DNA of 64,000 bases from Streptomyces sp. NBC_00513 (GCF_041431415.1 NZ_CP107845.1:620001-684000); one strand, 5' to 3'; shown: positions 24,010 to 33,802, counted from the stretch's first letter. Numbers and translations are program-made. The notes: generated by a model from the sequence alone, not told the origin.

Positions 24010-25511
24010 GCGGGCTCCTCGGTGGTCTCGGTCTCGGTTTCAGTCGCGGTTTCGGTTCCGGCCTCGGGTGCGGCATCGGCTTCCGAGGCGGTCAGGGGCA
24101 GCAGCACCTGGAAGCGGGTGTCACCCGGTTCGGACTCGACGTGGAGGCTTCCGTGGTGCTTGCTCACGACGATGCGCCAGGAGATGTCCAGGCCGAGCCC
24201 GGTGCCTTCACCGACCGGTTTGGTGGTGAAGAAGGGGTCGAAGATGCGGCTGCGGATGTCCGCGGGGATCCCGGGGCCGGTGTCGCGGAACTCCACGAGC
24301 AGCCGGTCCCCCTCCCGTGCCGTGCGGACCGTCAGGGTGCCGTCGCGGCCGGTGCTGCCGATGGCGAAGACGGCGTTGTCGATGAGGTTGGTCCACACCT
24401 GGTTGAGTTCCGCCGGATAGGCGGGCACGTCCGGCACGGAACGGTCGTACTCCTTGACGACGCGCACCCGGGGGCCGATCTTGCCGGACAGCATCAGCAG
24501 GGTGCTGTCGAGGAGTTCGTGCACGTCGACGACCCGGTGCGGGGCCCGGTCGAGCTGGGAGTACTGCTTGGCGGCGTCCACGAGGTGGGAGATGCGGGTG
24601 GTGGAGTCGTCGATCTCGTCCATCAACAGTTCGGTCTCGACGGTGTAGTTGAGCCAGCCGATCGCCCCGGGCAGGACGTCCTCGGCGACGGTCGCGGCGA
24701 CCTGCTCCAGCCAGTCGATGTCGAGCCCGGCCTGCACGAAGGTGGGCGCGATGCGCCAACCCTCCGGGATGCCGTGGTCGTCGAGCCAGTCGGCGAGTTC
24801 GTCCTCGCGGTCGGATGCCTCCAGGGGGCTCAACACCGGAGCCTTGGCGACGCGTTCGGCGGTGCGGTCCTGGATCTCGATGAGGTCGGCCAGGGCCTCG
24901 CGGGAGTAGGGGCCCTGGGCGATGACCGCCAGCTTGTGCCGCATCTTGCCCACCCGTTCGCGCAGCGTCGCGGTGGCCCGGACGGCGGCCGCGGCCGGGT
25001 TGTTGAGCTCGTGGGTGAGTCCGGCGGACAACGAGCCGAGAGCCAGCAGCCGTTCGCGCTGCCCGATGGCCCGCTGGGTGTTCTTCGAACCGAAGAAGAG
25101 CCCCTCCAACAGGTGGGCGGCCATCGGGAACCATTCCTGCATGACGTCCGCGAACGACTGCGCGGGCAGCACGAAGAACCGGGTCGGCTCCGTCACCCGC
25201 ATCGAGTTGTTGTACGTCTGCGGTACCCGGTCGCCCAGGTACGCCTGCATGGCTCCCGAGTACACGCCGCGCTGGGAGGTACGGCTCACCTCGACGTCGT
25301 CGCCGCCGACCCGGCGGGACAGTACGACGGTGCCCTCGATCATCACGTAGAAGCAGGTGGCCGGGTCGCCCTCGGTGTACACCGGGCCGGGCTCGAACCG
25401 CTCCACCCGCCCCTCGCCGCACAGCCTCCCGAGCTGCTCCGGGGAGAGCTTCTCGAACAGGAACAGCGACGCGATCTCCTGCGGACCGCAGGGCATGATC
25501 TGCCCGCTCAT
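24006..25511 (-). CDS. Sensor kinase with cyclic-nucleotide-binding domain
   Basis: 501 residues. A cNMP-binding-type beta barrel (~15-135; EPGPVYTEGDPATCFYVMIEGTVVL) is followed by a histidine-kinase core: H167 in GLTHELNNPAAAA, N-box NQVWTNLIDNAVFAI, G1 DTGPGIP, G2 GTGLGLDIS. The C-terminal ~25 residues are Glu/Thr-rich. No membrane helix, so it is cytoplasmic. The start ATG overlaps the stop of the receiver-flavoprotein gene, making that protein the natural phosphorylation partner. The ligand of the barrel is not identified. Confidence 0.93.
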   Translation of the reverse strand: MSGQIMPCGPQEIASLFLFEKLSPEQLGRLCGEGRVERFEPGPVYTEGDPATCFYVMIEGTVVLSRRVGGDDVEVSRTSQRGVYSGAMQAYLGDRVPQTYNNSMRVTEPTRFFVLPAQSFADVMQEWFPMAAHLLEGLFFGSKNTQRAIGQRERLLALGSLSAGLTHELNNPAAAAVRATATLRERVGKMRHKLAVIAQGPYSREALADLIEIQDRTAERVAKAPVLSPLEASDREDELADWLDDHGIPEGWRIAPTFVQAGLDIDWLEQVAATVAEDVLPGAIGWLNYTVETELLMDEIDDSTTRISHLVDAAKQYSQLDRAPHRVVDVHELLDSTLLMLSGKIGPRVRVVKEYDRSVPDVPAYPAELNQVWTNLIDNAVFAIGSTGRDGTLTVRTAREGDRLLVEFRDTGPGIPADIRSRIFDPFFTTKPVGEGTGLGLDISWRIVVSKHHGSLHVESEPGDTRFQVLLPLTASEADAAPEAGTETATETETETTEEPA

Positions 25512-27184
25512 GACTGCTCCAGATACCGGTGGACGAGCATCACGGCCATGGCTCCCTCTCCGACTGCGGACGCGACGCGCTTCGCGGACCGGGCGCGAGC
25601 GTCGCCCGCCACGAAGACGCCGGGAACGTTGGTTTCCAGGTGGTAGGGCGGACGGTCCAGTTCCCACTCGGCCGGTGGTCGCCCGTCCGACGTCAGGTCC
25701 GGTCCGGCCAGGATGAAGCCGTGCTCGTCGCGCAGCACCGTGCCGTCCAGCCAGTCGGTCAACGGAGCCGCGCCGATGAAGACGAACATCCACTGCGCGT
25801 CGACGAGTTCGGTCACTCCGCTGTCCACGTCCCGGAGCGTCAGCTGTTCCAGGTGTCCGTCGCCGTGCGCGGCATCGACGACGGTCCGGGTGCGCACCGT
25901 GATGTTCGGCGCCTCTTCGATCTGCTGGATCAGGTAGTACGACATCGACGCGGTCAGGGAATCTCCGCGCACCAGCAGGGTCACCGACTTCGCACCCCGC
26001 GCGAGGTACATCGCCGCCTGCCCGGCGGAGTTGGCGCCACCGACGATGTACACGTCCTGCTCCAGGCAGGAGGCGGCCTCGGTGAGCGAGGAGCCGTAGT
26101 ACACCCCGCAGCCGGTCAGGTCGTCGCAGCCCGGTGCCCGGAGCTGCCGGTACGACACGCCGGTCGCCAGGATGACGCTGTGCGCGGCGACCGTCGAACC
26201 GTCGGAGAAGCGGACGACGCGCGCCGAGCCGTTGACCTCCAGCCCCGTGACCTCGCGCGCGGTGAGGATCTCGGCTCCGAACCGGCCTGCCTGGCGGCGC
26301 GCGCGATCCGTGAGCTGCGCGCCCGACACGCCGTCCGGAAAACCGAGGTAGTTCTCGATGCGGGAGCTCTGCCCGGCCTGCCCGCCGGTCGCGGACCGCT
26401 CGACCAGTACCGTCCTCAGCCCCTCGGAGGCCCCGTACACGGCCGAGCCCAGCCCGGCCGGGCCACCGCCGATCACGACGAGGTCGTAGAAGTCGGCGGC
26501 CGGTGTCGTCGCGAGCCCCACCCGGGCCGCCAACTCGGCCGCCTCCGGCTCGATCAGCACGCCGCCGTCCGGAGTGACCACCAGCGGGAGTCGCTGCCCG
26601 TCGGCCCCGGCCGCCTCCAGCAGCCGCCGTCCCTCGGGCTCGTCGGAGGAGTACCAGCGGTACGGCACCTGGTTGCGGGCCAGGAACTCCCGCACCTCGG
26701 AGGAGCGCGCCGACCAACGGTGCCCGATCACCTTGGTGGCGGGCACCGGCTTGTGGTCGCTGGAGCGCCAGGCCAGCAGCAGGTCGTCGATGACCGGGTA
26801 GAGCTTCTCCTCCGGCGGGTCCCACGGCTTGAGCAGGTAGTGGTCGAGGTCGACGACGTTGATCGCGTCGATGGCCGCGTTGGTGTCGGCGTACGCGGTC
26901 AGCAGCACGCGCCGCGCGCCTGGGTACACGCTCAGGGCCTGTTCGAGGAACTCGATGCCGTTCATCTGCGGCATGCGGTAGTCGGCCAGGATCGCGGCCA
27001 CCAGGTCGCCGCGCAGCTTCAGCTCGCGCAGCGCCTCCAGCGCCGACTCGCCGGACTCGGCCCGCACGATCCGGTAGGTGGCGCCGTAGCGTCGCCTCAG
27101 GTCGCGGGCGATGGCACGGGAGACCCCCGGGTCGTCGTCCACGGTCAGGATGACGGTCCGCGCTGTGTCGGCCACCTCTGCCAT
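25508..27184 (-). CDS. Response receiver fused to thioredoxin-reductase-like flavoprotein
   Basis: 558 residues. Receiver domain 1-135: acidic pocket TVDDDP, phospho-acceptor D68 in ILADYRMP, conserved Lys in LLKPWDP. A short thioredoxin/GST-like linker (~145-225) precedes the FAD/NAD(P) module: VVIGGGPAGLGSA, ATGVSYRQL, YIVGGANSAGQAA and VFVAGDARARSAKRVASAVGEGA. The usual redox CxxC of thioredoxin reductase is absent (GCGVYYGSS there), so it cannot reduce thioredoxin by the normal route. GAGAGGA precedes the ATG at 27184. First gene of the coupled operon; divergent from eshA. Confidence 0.95.
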   Translation of the reverse strand: MAEVADTARTVILTVDDDPGVSRAIARDLRRRYGATYRIVRAESGESALEALRELKLRGDLVAAILADYRMPQMNGIEFLEQALSVYPGARRVLLTAYADTNAAIDAINVVDLDHYLLKPWDPPEEKLYPVIDDLLLAWRSSDHKPVPATKVIGHRWSARSSEVREFLARNQVPYRWYSSDEPEGRRLLEAAGADGQRLPLVVTPDGGVLIEPEAAELAARVGLATTPAADFYDLVVIGGGPAGLGSAVYGASEGLRTVLVERSATGGQAGQSSRIENYLGFPDGVSGAQLTDRARRQAGRFGAEILTAREVTGLEVNGSARVVRFSDGSTVAAHSVILATGVSYRQLRAPGCDDLTGCGVYYGSSLTEAASCLEQDVYIVGGANSAGQAAMYLARGAKSVTLLVRGDSLTASMSYYLIQQIEEAPNITVRTRTVVDAAHGDGHLEQLTLRDVDSGVTELVDAQWMFVFIGAAPLTDWLDGTVLRDEHGFILAGPDLTSDGRPPAEWELDRPPYHLETNVPGVFVAGDARARSAKRVASAVGEGAMAVMLVHRYLEQS

Positions 27185-27484
27185 ACGTCCTCTCCCACCC
27201 CGAGTCCGAGGGGCACGGCAAGCCGCCCGCGCCGGTTCCCGCCCATCGTATGTTCGATCGTCCGGGGTCGCTCCGGGACACCGGGGACTGTGCACTCCCC
27301 TGCGGGACAGATCACCGCATCGAGGTAACACCCCTGGCATTCGGGGGCCGATCGGGTGCACCGACCGTTAGCGTGCTCATGGATCCGGGCGGATTGCCCG
27401 CATATTCGTCCCTCAGTTTTTCTTCTTTCACCGGTGACGTGGACGCGCGCCGACGCACCGCCCTTCCGAAGGAGAGCCTGCCCG
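27185..27484. other. 300-base divergent control region
   Basis: It separates the signalling operon from the encapsulin/2-methylisoborneol operon. An AT-richer stretch at 27400-27435 (CAGTTTTTCTTCTTTCACC) and GAAGGAGA just before 27485 are visible. No clear palindrome; both promoters must lie here. Confidence 0.5.
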
Positions 27485-28894
27485 ATGACCGTGGACACGA
27501 GCCCCGAGGCGCAGTCGCAACCCCGGCAGAGCAGCCTGGGCACGGCGGCTGCCCGCAACCTTGCCACCACGACCAAGTCCGCCCCTCAGATGCAGGAGAT
27601 CACCTCCCGGTGGCTGCTGCGGATGCTCCCCTGGGTGGAGACCAAGGGCGGCACGTATCGGGTGAACCGTCGACTGAGTTACACGGTCGGCGACGGGCGC
27701 ATCGAGTTCGTCCAGGACGGGGCCCACGTCCGGGTGATCCCCCGCGAGCTCGGCGAACTCGCCCTGCTGCGCGACTTCGACGACGTGGACGTACTGACCG
27801 CGCTCGCCGGCCGTTGCGTCCAGCGTGACTTCCGTGCCGGAGAGGTGTTGGTCGAGCGCGGCACTCCGGCGGGGCAGATCCACCTGATCGCCCACGGCCG
27901 CGTCGGCCAGACGGCTGTGGGCAAGTACGGTGACGAGGTCGAACTCGCCGTACTGGCCGACGGCGACCGGTTCGGCGAGCACGCCCTGCTGGACGCCGAC
28001 GCGAGGTGGGACCACACCGCCACGGCCGAGACCGCCGGCACCCTCCTCACCCTGTCGCGCGCGGACTTCGACGCCGTGCTCGCCACGGCACCGCAGCTCC
28101 GGGCCCACGTCCGGCGGTTCGCGTCCCTTCCGCTGCAACGGCAGAACAAGCACGGCGAGGCCGAGATCGCGATGTCGGCCGGTCACACCGGTGAGGCCGA
28201 TCTGCCCGGCGCCTTCGTCGACTACGAACTGAACCCGCGCGAGTACGAACTGTCCATCGCCCAGACCGTACTGCGGGTCCACACGCGGGTCGCCGACCTC
28301 TACAACGAGCCGATGAACCAGACCGAGGAGCAGCTCAGGCTCGTCATCGAGGCGCTGCGGGAGCGCCAGGAATACGAGTTGATCAACAATCGGGAGTTCG
28401 GGCTGCTCCACAACGCCGCGTTCAAGCAGCGGATCCAGACCCATTCCGGGCCCGCCACCCCGGACGACCTCGACGAGTTGCTCTGCCGTCGCCGCGGCTC
28501 GAAGTTCTTCCTCGCCCATCCCAAGGCCATCGCGGCGATCGGGCGCGAGTTCAACGCGCGCGGGCTGTATCCGGATCACGTCGACCTCGGCGGACAGCAG
28601 GTGCCGGCCTGGCGTGGGGTCCCCATCCTGCCGTGCAGCAAGATCCCCATCAGCAAGGAGAACACCACCTCGATCCTCGTGATGCGCACCGGCGAGGACA
28701 AGCAGGGCGTCATCGGTCTGCACCAGACCGGTCTGCCGGAGGAGTACGAGCCGGGCCTGTCGGTGCGGTTCATGGGAATCGACGAGCGGTCGATCATCTC
28801 CTACCTGGTCAGCACCTACTACTCCGCCGCCATCCTGGTGCCCGACGCGCTCGGTGTCCTGGAGAACGTGCAGATCGCCCGCAGGCACGGCTAG
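27485..28894 (+). CDS. eshA: Family 2B encapsulin shell protein, EshA type
   Basis: 469 residues with the HK97-like encapsulin fold interrupted by a cNMP-binding-type domain at about 96-205 ([53 protein letters not shown]). Diagnostic shell segments are [37 protein letters not shown] and [10 protein letters not shown]. EshA of Streptomyces is known as a large multimer needed for normal aerial hyphae, and family 2B encapsulins enclose terpene-cyclase cargo. GAAGGAGA precedes the ATG at 27485. It is the first gene of the operon with 2-methylisoborneol synthase, so this shell very likely encloses that enzyme. Confidence 0.96.
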   Translation: MTVDTSPEAQSQPRQSSLGTAAARNLATTTKSAPQMQEITSRWLLRMLPWVETKGGTYRVNRRLSYTVGDGRIEFVQDGAHVRVIPRELGELALLRDFDDVDVLTALAGRCVQRDFRAGEVLVERGTPAGQIHLIAHGRVGQTAVGKYGDEVELAVLADGDRFGEHALLDADARWDHTATAETAGTLLTLSRADFDAVLATAPQLRAHVRRFASLPLQRQNKHGEAEIAMSAGHTGEADLPGAFVDYELNPREYELSIAQTVLRVHTRVADLYNEPMNQTEEQLRLVIEALRERQEYELINNREFGLLHNAAFKQRIQTHSGPATPDDLDELLCRRRGSKFFLAHPKAIAAIGREFNARGLYPDHVDLGGQQVPAWRGVPILPCSKIPISKENTTSILVMRTGEDKQGVIGLHQTGLPEEYEPGLSVRFMGIDERSIISYLVSTYYSAAILVPDALGVLENVQIARRHG

Positions 28895-28957
28895 GCCTCG
28901 ACCGTGCGAGAGAACCGGATCAGCCCGCCCCCTCACCCAGGAACCAAGGAGCCTCGG

Positions 28958-30313
28958 ATGTCCGATCCCGGGCCTTCCCCTCGGCAGTCGAGCCTGCCCG
29001 CAGCCGCGGTCCACTTCGGGACCCACGGTCACGGCCGGGGAGTCGACGCCTTCGGCGGCGGCCGGCCCGCCATCCCCGCGGCGCCCGCACCGCCTCCGGC
29101 CCGACCGCTTCCCCGGGCACCCGCCCTGTTCTCGGCCCCCGTCCTGCCCGGGGCTTCCGCCCTGCCCGAGGTTTCGGCCCTGTCCGGGGTTTCCGCACCC
29201 GCCGAAGTGGCCGTACCCACAGCGCCCGCTCCCGCCCCGCGGCGGATCCTGGGCGGCCCCAATGGTCTGGGTACGGCGGGGCTGTATCCGACCCGCCGCG
29301 AGGAAGCGTCCGCGCCTTCCACACCGGCCGCCGCGGGCAATCCGATCCCCGGTCTGCTCTACCACCCGGTGCCGGAGCCCGACCCCGTGCGGGTCGAGGA
29401 GGTCGGCCGACGGATCAAGGCTTGGGCGGTGGACGAGGTCCAGTTGTTCCCGCCGGACTGGGAGGACCAGTTCGACGGCTTCTCCCTCGGCCGGTACATG
29501 GTGGCCTGTCATCCGGACGCGCCGACCGTCGACCACGTGATGATCGCGACGCGGCTGATGGCCGCCGAGAACGCCCTCGACGACTGCTACTGCGAGGACC
29601 ACGGGGGTTCGCCCGTCGGCCTCGGCGGACGCCTCCTTCTGGCGCACACCGCCCTCGACCCCCTCCACACGACGACCGAGTACCAGCCGGAGTGGGCGGA
29701 GTCGCTCCATTCGGACGCCCCGCGGCGCGGATACCGCTCGGCCATGGAGTACTTCGTGCGGGAGGCGAGCCCCTCCCAGGCCGACCGGTACCGGCACGAC
29801 ATGGCCCGGCTGCACCTGGGATACCTCGCGGAGGCCGCCTGGGCGCAGACGGAATACGTGCCGGAGGTGTGGGAGTACCTGGCGATGCGGCAGTTCAACA
29901 ACTTCCGCCCCTGTCCGACCATCACGGACACGGTCGGCGGCTATGAACTGCCGGCGGACCTGCACGCGCAGCCGGCCGTGCAACGGGTCATCGCGCTCGC
30001 CGGCAACGCCACCACCATCGTCAACGACTTGTACTCGTACACCAAGGAGCTCGCCGCTCCGGGACTCCACCTGAACCTGCCCGTGGTGATCGCGGAACGC
30101 GAGGGCGTCTCGGCCCGCGACGCCTACCTGAAGGCGGTCGAGGTCCACAACGACCTCATGCGCTCCTTCGAGGGCGCCGCCGCCGACCTGGCCGCCCAAC
30201 TGCCCGACCCCGGCCTGTTGCGCTTCCTGCGGGGCGTGGCCGCCTGGGTCGACGGCAACCACCACTGGCACCAGACCAACACCTACCGCTACAGCCTGCC
30301 CGACTTCTGGTAA
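28958..30313 (+). CDS. 2-methylisoborneol synthase (terpene cyclase)
   Basis: 451 residues. Class I terpene synthase with the acidic motif DDCYCED (208-214) and NSE triad N356-D-L-Y-S360-Y-T-K-E364; FNNFRPCPTITD is also typical. It cyclises 2-methyl-GPP to the earthy odorant 2-methylisoborneol. Residues 1-~125 are a Pro/Ala-rich disordered extension ending in RRILGGPNGLGTAGL, as in homologues, and probably serve as the encapsulin cargo-loading segment. AAGGAG lies before the ATG at 28958, 63 bases after eshA. Cytoplasmic, inside the shell. Confidence 0.96.
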   Translation: MSDPGPSPRQSSLPAAAVHFGTHGHGRGVDAFGGGRPAIPAAPAPPPARPLPRAPALFSAPVLPGASALPEVSALSGVSAPAEVAVPTAPAPAPRRILGGPNGLGTAGLYPTRREEASAPSTPAAAGNPIPGLLYHPVPEPDPVRVEEVGRRIKAWAVDEVQLFPPDWEDQFDGFSLGRYMVACHPDAPTVDHVMIATRLMAAENALDDCYCEDHGGSPVGLGGRLLLAHTALDPLHTTTEYQPEWAESLHSDAPRRGYRSAMEYFVREASPSQADRYRHDMARLHLGYLAEAAWAQTEYVPEVWEYLAMRQFNNFRPCPTITDTVGGYELPADLHAQPAVQRVIALAGNATTIVNDLYSYTKELAAPGLHLNLPVVIAEREGVSARDAYLKAVEVHNDLMRSFEGAAADLAAQLPDPGLLRFLRGVAAWVDGNHHWHQTNTYRYSLPDFW

Positions 30314-30327
30314 GGACGGATTCATCT

Positions 30328-31209
30328 GTGACCAGCATTGATCTCGGCACCGCCCCCGCTTCCGCGTTCGTTCCCGGTCCGGCGACGCCCTATCAGGGGG
30401 ACATCGCCCGCTACTGGGACCACGAGGCCAGGCCGGTGAACCTGCGTCTCGGCGATGTGGACGGGCTCTACCACCACCACTACGGCATCGGGGACGTCGA
30501 CCACGCGGCCCTCGGCGACACCGAAGACGGCGAGTACGAGAAGAGGCTGATCGCCGAACTCCACCGCCTGGAGTCCGCACAGACCAACGTGCTCCTCGAC
30601 CACCTCGGTCCCATCGGGAACACGGACACGCTCGTGGACGCCGGTTGTGGTCGCGGCGGCTCGATGGTCATGGCCCACCAGCGGTTCGGATGCGACGTCG
30701 AAGGCGTCACCCTGTCGGCGAAGCAGGCGGAGTTCGCGAACCGGCGGGCCCGCGAGCTGGGCATCGAGCAGTCCGTCCAGGCCCGCGTCTGCAACATGCT
30801 CGACATGCCCTTCGAGACGGGCCGCGCCGCGGCCTCGTGGAACAACGAGTCGAGCATGTACGTCGACCTCCAGGACCTCTTCGCCGAGCACTCCCGCGTT
30901 CTCTCCGTCGGTGGCCGGTACGTGACGATCACCGGGTGCTGGAACCCCCGCTACGGCCAGCCCTCGAAGTGGGTCTCCCAGATCAACGCGCACTTCGAGT
31001 GCAACATCCACTCCCGTCGGGAGTACATGCGCGCCATGGCCGACAACCGCCTCGTACCGCAGGCCGTCGTCGACCTGACGGCCGCGACCCTGCCGTACTG
31101 GGAGGCGCGGGCCACCTCCTCCCTGGTCACCGGCATCGAGGAGGCGTTCATCAACTCCTACAAGGACGGCTCGTTCCAGTACCTCCTGATCGCGGCCGAC
31201 CGCGTCTGA
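30328..31209 (+). CDS. Geranyl diphosphate 2-C-methyltransferase
   Basis: 293 residues. Class I SAM methyltransferase: motif I VDAGCGRGGSMVMA, VEGVTLSAKQAEFANRRA, and the substrate-pocket segments YWDHEARPVNLRLGDVDGLYHHHYGIGDVD and YVTITGCWNPRYGQPS match the family that methylates C2 of GPP, the first committed step of 2-methylisoborneol biosynthesis. GTG at 30328, 14 bases after the synthase stop, with AAGGACGG upstream. Last gene of the operon; a 20-bp hairpin follows. Confidence 0.95.
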   Translation: MTSIDLGTAPASAFVPGPATPYQGDIARYWDHEARPVNLRLGDVDGLYHHHYGIGDVDHAALGDTEDGEYEKRLIAELHRLESAQTNVLLDHLGPIGNTDTLVDAGCGRGGSMVMAHQRFGCDVEGVTLSAKQAEFANRRARELGIEQSVQARVCNMLDMPFETGRAAASWNNESSMYVDLQDLFAEHSRVLSVGGRYVTITGCWNPRYGQPSKWVSQINAHFECNIHSRREYMRAMADNRLVPQAVVDLTAATLPYWEARATSSLVTGIEEAFINSYKDGSFQYLLIAADRV

Positions 31210-31240
31210 GGCCGACGCGGTGACGCCGCTCTGATCGACG

Positions 31241-31297
31241 CCGCCTGAGGGGTCGGGTTCCTCCCCGCCCGGGGGACGAACCCGACCCCCCAGGCGG
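31241..31297. terminator. Long hairpin ending the 2-methylisoborneol operon
   Basis: Arms 31241-31260 and 31278-31297 pair over 20 bases with one mismatch and a 17-base loop. Confidence 0.8.
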
Positions 31298-31405
31298 AGG
31301 TGCGGGGTCGCTCGTCCCGCGAGACTGGCGGCCGTGACCTGCGCGGCCGTGCGGATTCGGGTTCCGCGAACGGGTGGATGTCCGAGAAGTGGGCACGGGC
31401 TGGGT

Positions 31406-32374
31406 GTGGACGACACGGAGAGCAGGACCGAGGGGACGCCGCGGCTGCTGCGGGGTTTGACGGTGGACGCGACCAGGCCGGAGCAGCCCGTGCTGCTCGA
31501 CGGCGCCGGCAACCCGATAGAGACGTGGCGTGAGAACTACCCGTACGACCACAGGATCGGCCGGGCGGAGTACGAGCGGCGCAAGCGGGTGCTGCAGATC
31601 GAGATGCTGAAGTTGCAGCGTTGGGTCCGCGAGAGCGGCCGGCGGCTGGTGGTGGTCTGCGAGGGCAGGGACGCGGCGGGCAAGGGCGGCACGATCAAGC
31701 GGTTCACCGAGCGGCTCAACCCCCGGGGGGCCCGGGTGGTCGCTCTCGGCACGCCCACCGAGACCGAGTCGGGCCAGTGGTACTTCCAACGCTATGTCGC
31801 GCACCTTCCCGCGGCCGGGGAGATCGTCTTCTTCGACCGGTCCTGGTACAACCGGGCCGGCGTCGAGAGGGTCATGGGGTTCTGCGAGGAGGAGCAGTAC
31901 CGGCTGTTCCTGCGCCAGTGCCCCGACTTCGAGCGGATGCTGGTGGAGGACGGGCTGCTGCTGGTCAAGTTCTGGTTCTCGGTCTCCCGGGCCGAGCAGC
32001 GCACACGTTTCGCGATCCGCCAGGTCGATCCGGTGCGTCAGTGGAAGCTCTCCCCCGTCGACCTCCAGTCGCTGGACCGGTGGCACGACTACACGACCGC
32101 GAAGGTCGACATGTTCCGGGCCACCGACACCACCCACGCGCCGTGGACCGTGGTGAAGAGCAACGACAAGCGGCGCGGCAGGCTTGAGGCCATGCGGAGC
32201 CTGCTCTCGCGGTTCGACTACGACAGCCGCGACCCGGACGCGGTCGGGGAGCCCGATCCGCTCATCGTGGGGGCGGCGGGGACCCTGCTGGAGCCGGGTG
32301 AGGAGGACACCGACCTGTCGCCGACGCCGCTGTCCCGTCCGGGTGGCCGCAGGGGCGATCACCCGGACGGCTGA
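31406..32374 (+). CDS. Polyphosphate kinase 2 (PPK2)
   Basis: About 322 residues. Walker A GRDAAGKGG (~87-95), the lid module, and Walker B VFFDRSWYNRAGVERVMGF (D144) identify the PPK2 family, which moves phosphate between polyphosphate and nucleoside mono/diphosphates. FWFSVSRAEQRTRF and WTVVKSNDKRRGRLEAMRSLL complete the core. A single domain, so probably class I (NDP-phosphorylating). The start is uncertain: GTG at 31406 is chosen, with GTG at 31334 upstream. The C-terminal ~45 residues are acidic and variable. No ppx/ppk1 neighbour. Confidence 0.93.
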   Translation: MDDTESRTEGTPRLLRGLTVDATRPEQPVLLDGAGNPIETWRENYPYDHRIGRAEYERRKRVLQIEMLKLQRWVRESGRRLVVVCEGRDAAGKGGTIKRFTERLNPRGARVVALGTPTETESGQWYFQRYVAHLPAAGEIVFFDRSWYNRAGVERVMGFCEEEQYRLFLRQCPDFERMLVEDGLLLVKFWFSVSRAEQRTRFAIRQVDPVRQWKLSPVDLQSLDRWHDYTTAKVDMFRATDTTHAPWTVVKSNDKRRGRLEAMRSLLSRFDYDSRDPDAVGEPDPLIVGAAGTLLEPGEEDTDLSPTPLSRPGGRRGDHPDG

Positions 32375-32541
32375 GCCGGGGCCGCCCCTGGTGGGCGGCA
32401 GACCCGTCGACGGCCGGAGCCGGTGGCCTCGCATGTCGTGAACGGCGAGGAGCGTCGTGTGTGCCTACTGTCGGCAGGAAGGAGAGAGGCGGAGGTGTAC
32501 GTCTCCGCGCGCACCGCCGCCGAAGCGAAGGGCCGCCTGGG

Positions 32542-33006
32542 ATGAGCGAACACGATGACGACCGCACCGCCCCCGACTCGGGCCACGATCGCCCGAACGG
32601 TGTGAGCGACGAGACGGTGGAGGCGCTGGGAGCCCTGTCCAAGGCGTTGGAGACGACGGAACGGGCCCGAGGCCACCTCTACGGCTTCCACCAGCTCACC
32701 GGAACGGCCGACTTCGAACTCGACGACGCCGTCCGTCTCCTGCACCTCGCGGGCCATCACCGCGAGGCGGAGGCGGTCCGGCGGGAGATTCTCGGGCGCA
32801 ACGTCATCCCCGGCCACTGGACCTTCCAGATCATCGAGGCGTACAACGCGACGTACCACCGCCCCTTCGTCGAGCTCGAACAGCAGATCGTGCGCGATCT
32901 GGCGCAGGGCAGGAACCACCTCTTCGAGGCCGAGCTGAAGGCGCGGCGCCGCACGACGGGCCATCCGGCCCACACTCAGGGGCCCAAGGCAGCGGGGACC
33001 GACTGA
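32542..33006 (+). CDS. Conserved hypothetical protein, helical
   Basis: 154 residues, ATG at 32542. The first ~30 are Asp/Thr-rich and likely disordered; the rest is mainly helical with GALSKALETTERARGHLYGFHQLTG, DDAVRLLHLAGHHREAEAVRREILGRNVIPGHWTFQIIEAYN. Similar proteins are common in actinomycetes, without a known role. TACTGT at ~32467 is a possible -10 element for it. No operon partner. Confidence 0.75.
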   Translation: MSEHDDDRTAPDSGHDRPNGVSDETVEALGALSKALETTERARGHLYGFHQLTGTADFELDDAVRLLHLAGHHREAEAVRREILGRNVIPGHWTFQIIEAYNATYHRPFVELEQQIVRDLAQGRNHLFEAELKARRRTTGHPAHTQGPKAAGTD

Positions 33007-33145
33007 GCGGCGTCGTTCTCGTGATCGGAGCCGGCCACGGGACGCCGCGGTTGTCGTGAATGTCGAGGATGCCGGGGCGGGTGGGATGACCGAGGCTGGG
33101 AAGTCGACGGGATGTACCCACCGCAAACGGACATGGAGGGCAGTC

Positions 33146-33802
33146 GTGGCTGCGCACGGAACCAACCCACCGCACCAGGTCGCTCCCGACATCCCACCGG
33201 CCGGTACCCATCCGGCCGATGCCCATCACTCGCGTGTCGCGCTGCGCGTCAACGGTTCTGATCACGTCCTCGACGTGGACCACCGCGTCACCCTCCTCGA
33301 CGCCCTGCGGGAGCGACTCGACCTCACCGGGTCCAAGAAGGGCTGCGACCACGGCCAGTGCGGTGCCTGCACCGTCCTCGTGGACGGTCGGCGCGTCAAC
33401 AGCTGTCTGCTGCTCGCAGTGGCCCAGGACGGGGCGGAGGTCACCACCGTCGAGGGACTCGCCGACGACGACGGCTCGCTGCACCCGCTCCAGGAGGCCT
33501 TCCTGGAGCACGACGCCTTCCAGTGCGGCTACTGCACCCCCGGCCAGCTCTGCTCCGCGCTCGGGGTGCTGCGGGAGGCCGCCGCCGGTCATCCCTCGCA
33601 CGTGACCGAGCCGGCAGCGGCGGCGTCGACCGGCCCTGTCGTGCTCACCGCCGAAGAGGTCAGGGAACGACTCAGCGGCAACCTCTGCCGCTGCGGGGCC
33701 TACAACGGGATCGTCGACGCCGTGGCGGACGTCTGCGCCCGGCCCGCCCCGCCGAAGAGCGCCACCGCGAGCACCGCCCCGCGCCCGGACGTGATCGTGT
33801 GA
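33146..33802 (+). CDS. Molybdenum hydroxylase small subunit, two [2Fe-2S] clusters
   Basis: 218 residues. A plant-type ferredoxin domain with GCDHGQCGACTVLVDGRRVNSC, then an alpha-helical [2Fe-2S] domain with FQCGYCTPGQ and NLCRCGAYN. It corresponds to PaoA/YagT of the periplasmic aldehyde oxidase of E. coli or to XdhC-type small subunits, and passes electrons from the molybdenum site to FAD. GGAGGG lies 6 bases before the GTG at 33146. No Tat motif at the start, unlike PaoA, so it is probably cytoplasmic. Overlaps the next gene by 4 bases (GTGA). Confidence 0.95.
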   Translation: MAAHGTNPPHQVAPDIPPAGTHPADAHHSRVALRVNGSDHVLDVDHRVTLLDALRERLDLTGSKKGCDHGQCGACTVLVDGRRVNSCLLLAVAQDGAEVTTVEGLADDDGSLHPLQEAFLEHDAFQCGYCTPGQLCSALGVLREAAAGHPSHVTEPAAAASTGPVVLTAEEVRERLSGNLCRCGAYNGIVDAVADVCARPAPPKSATASTAPRPDVIV

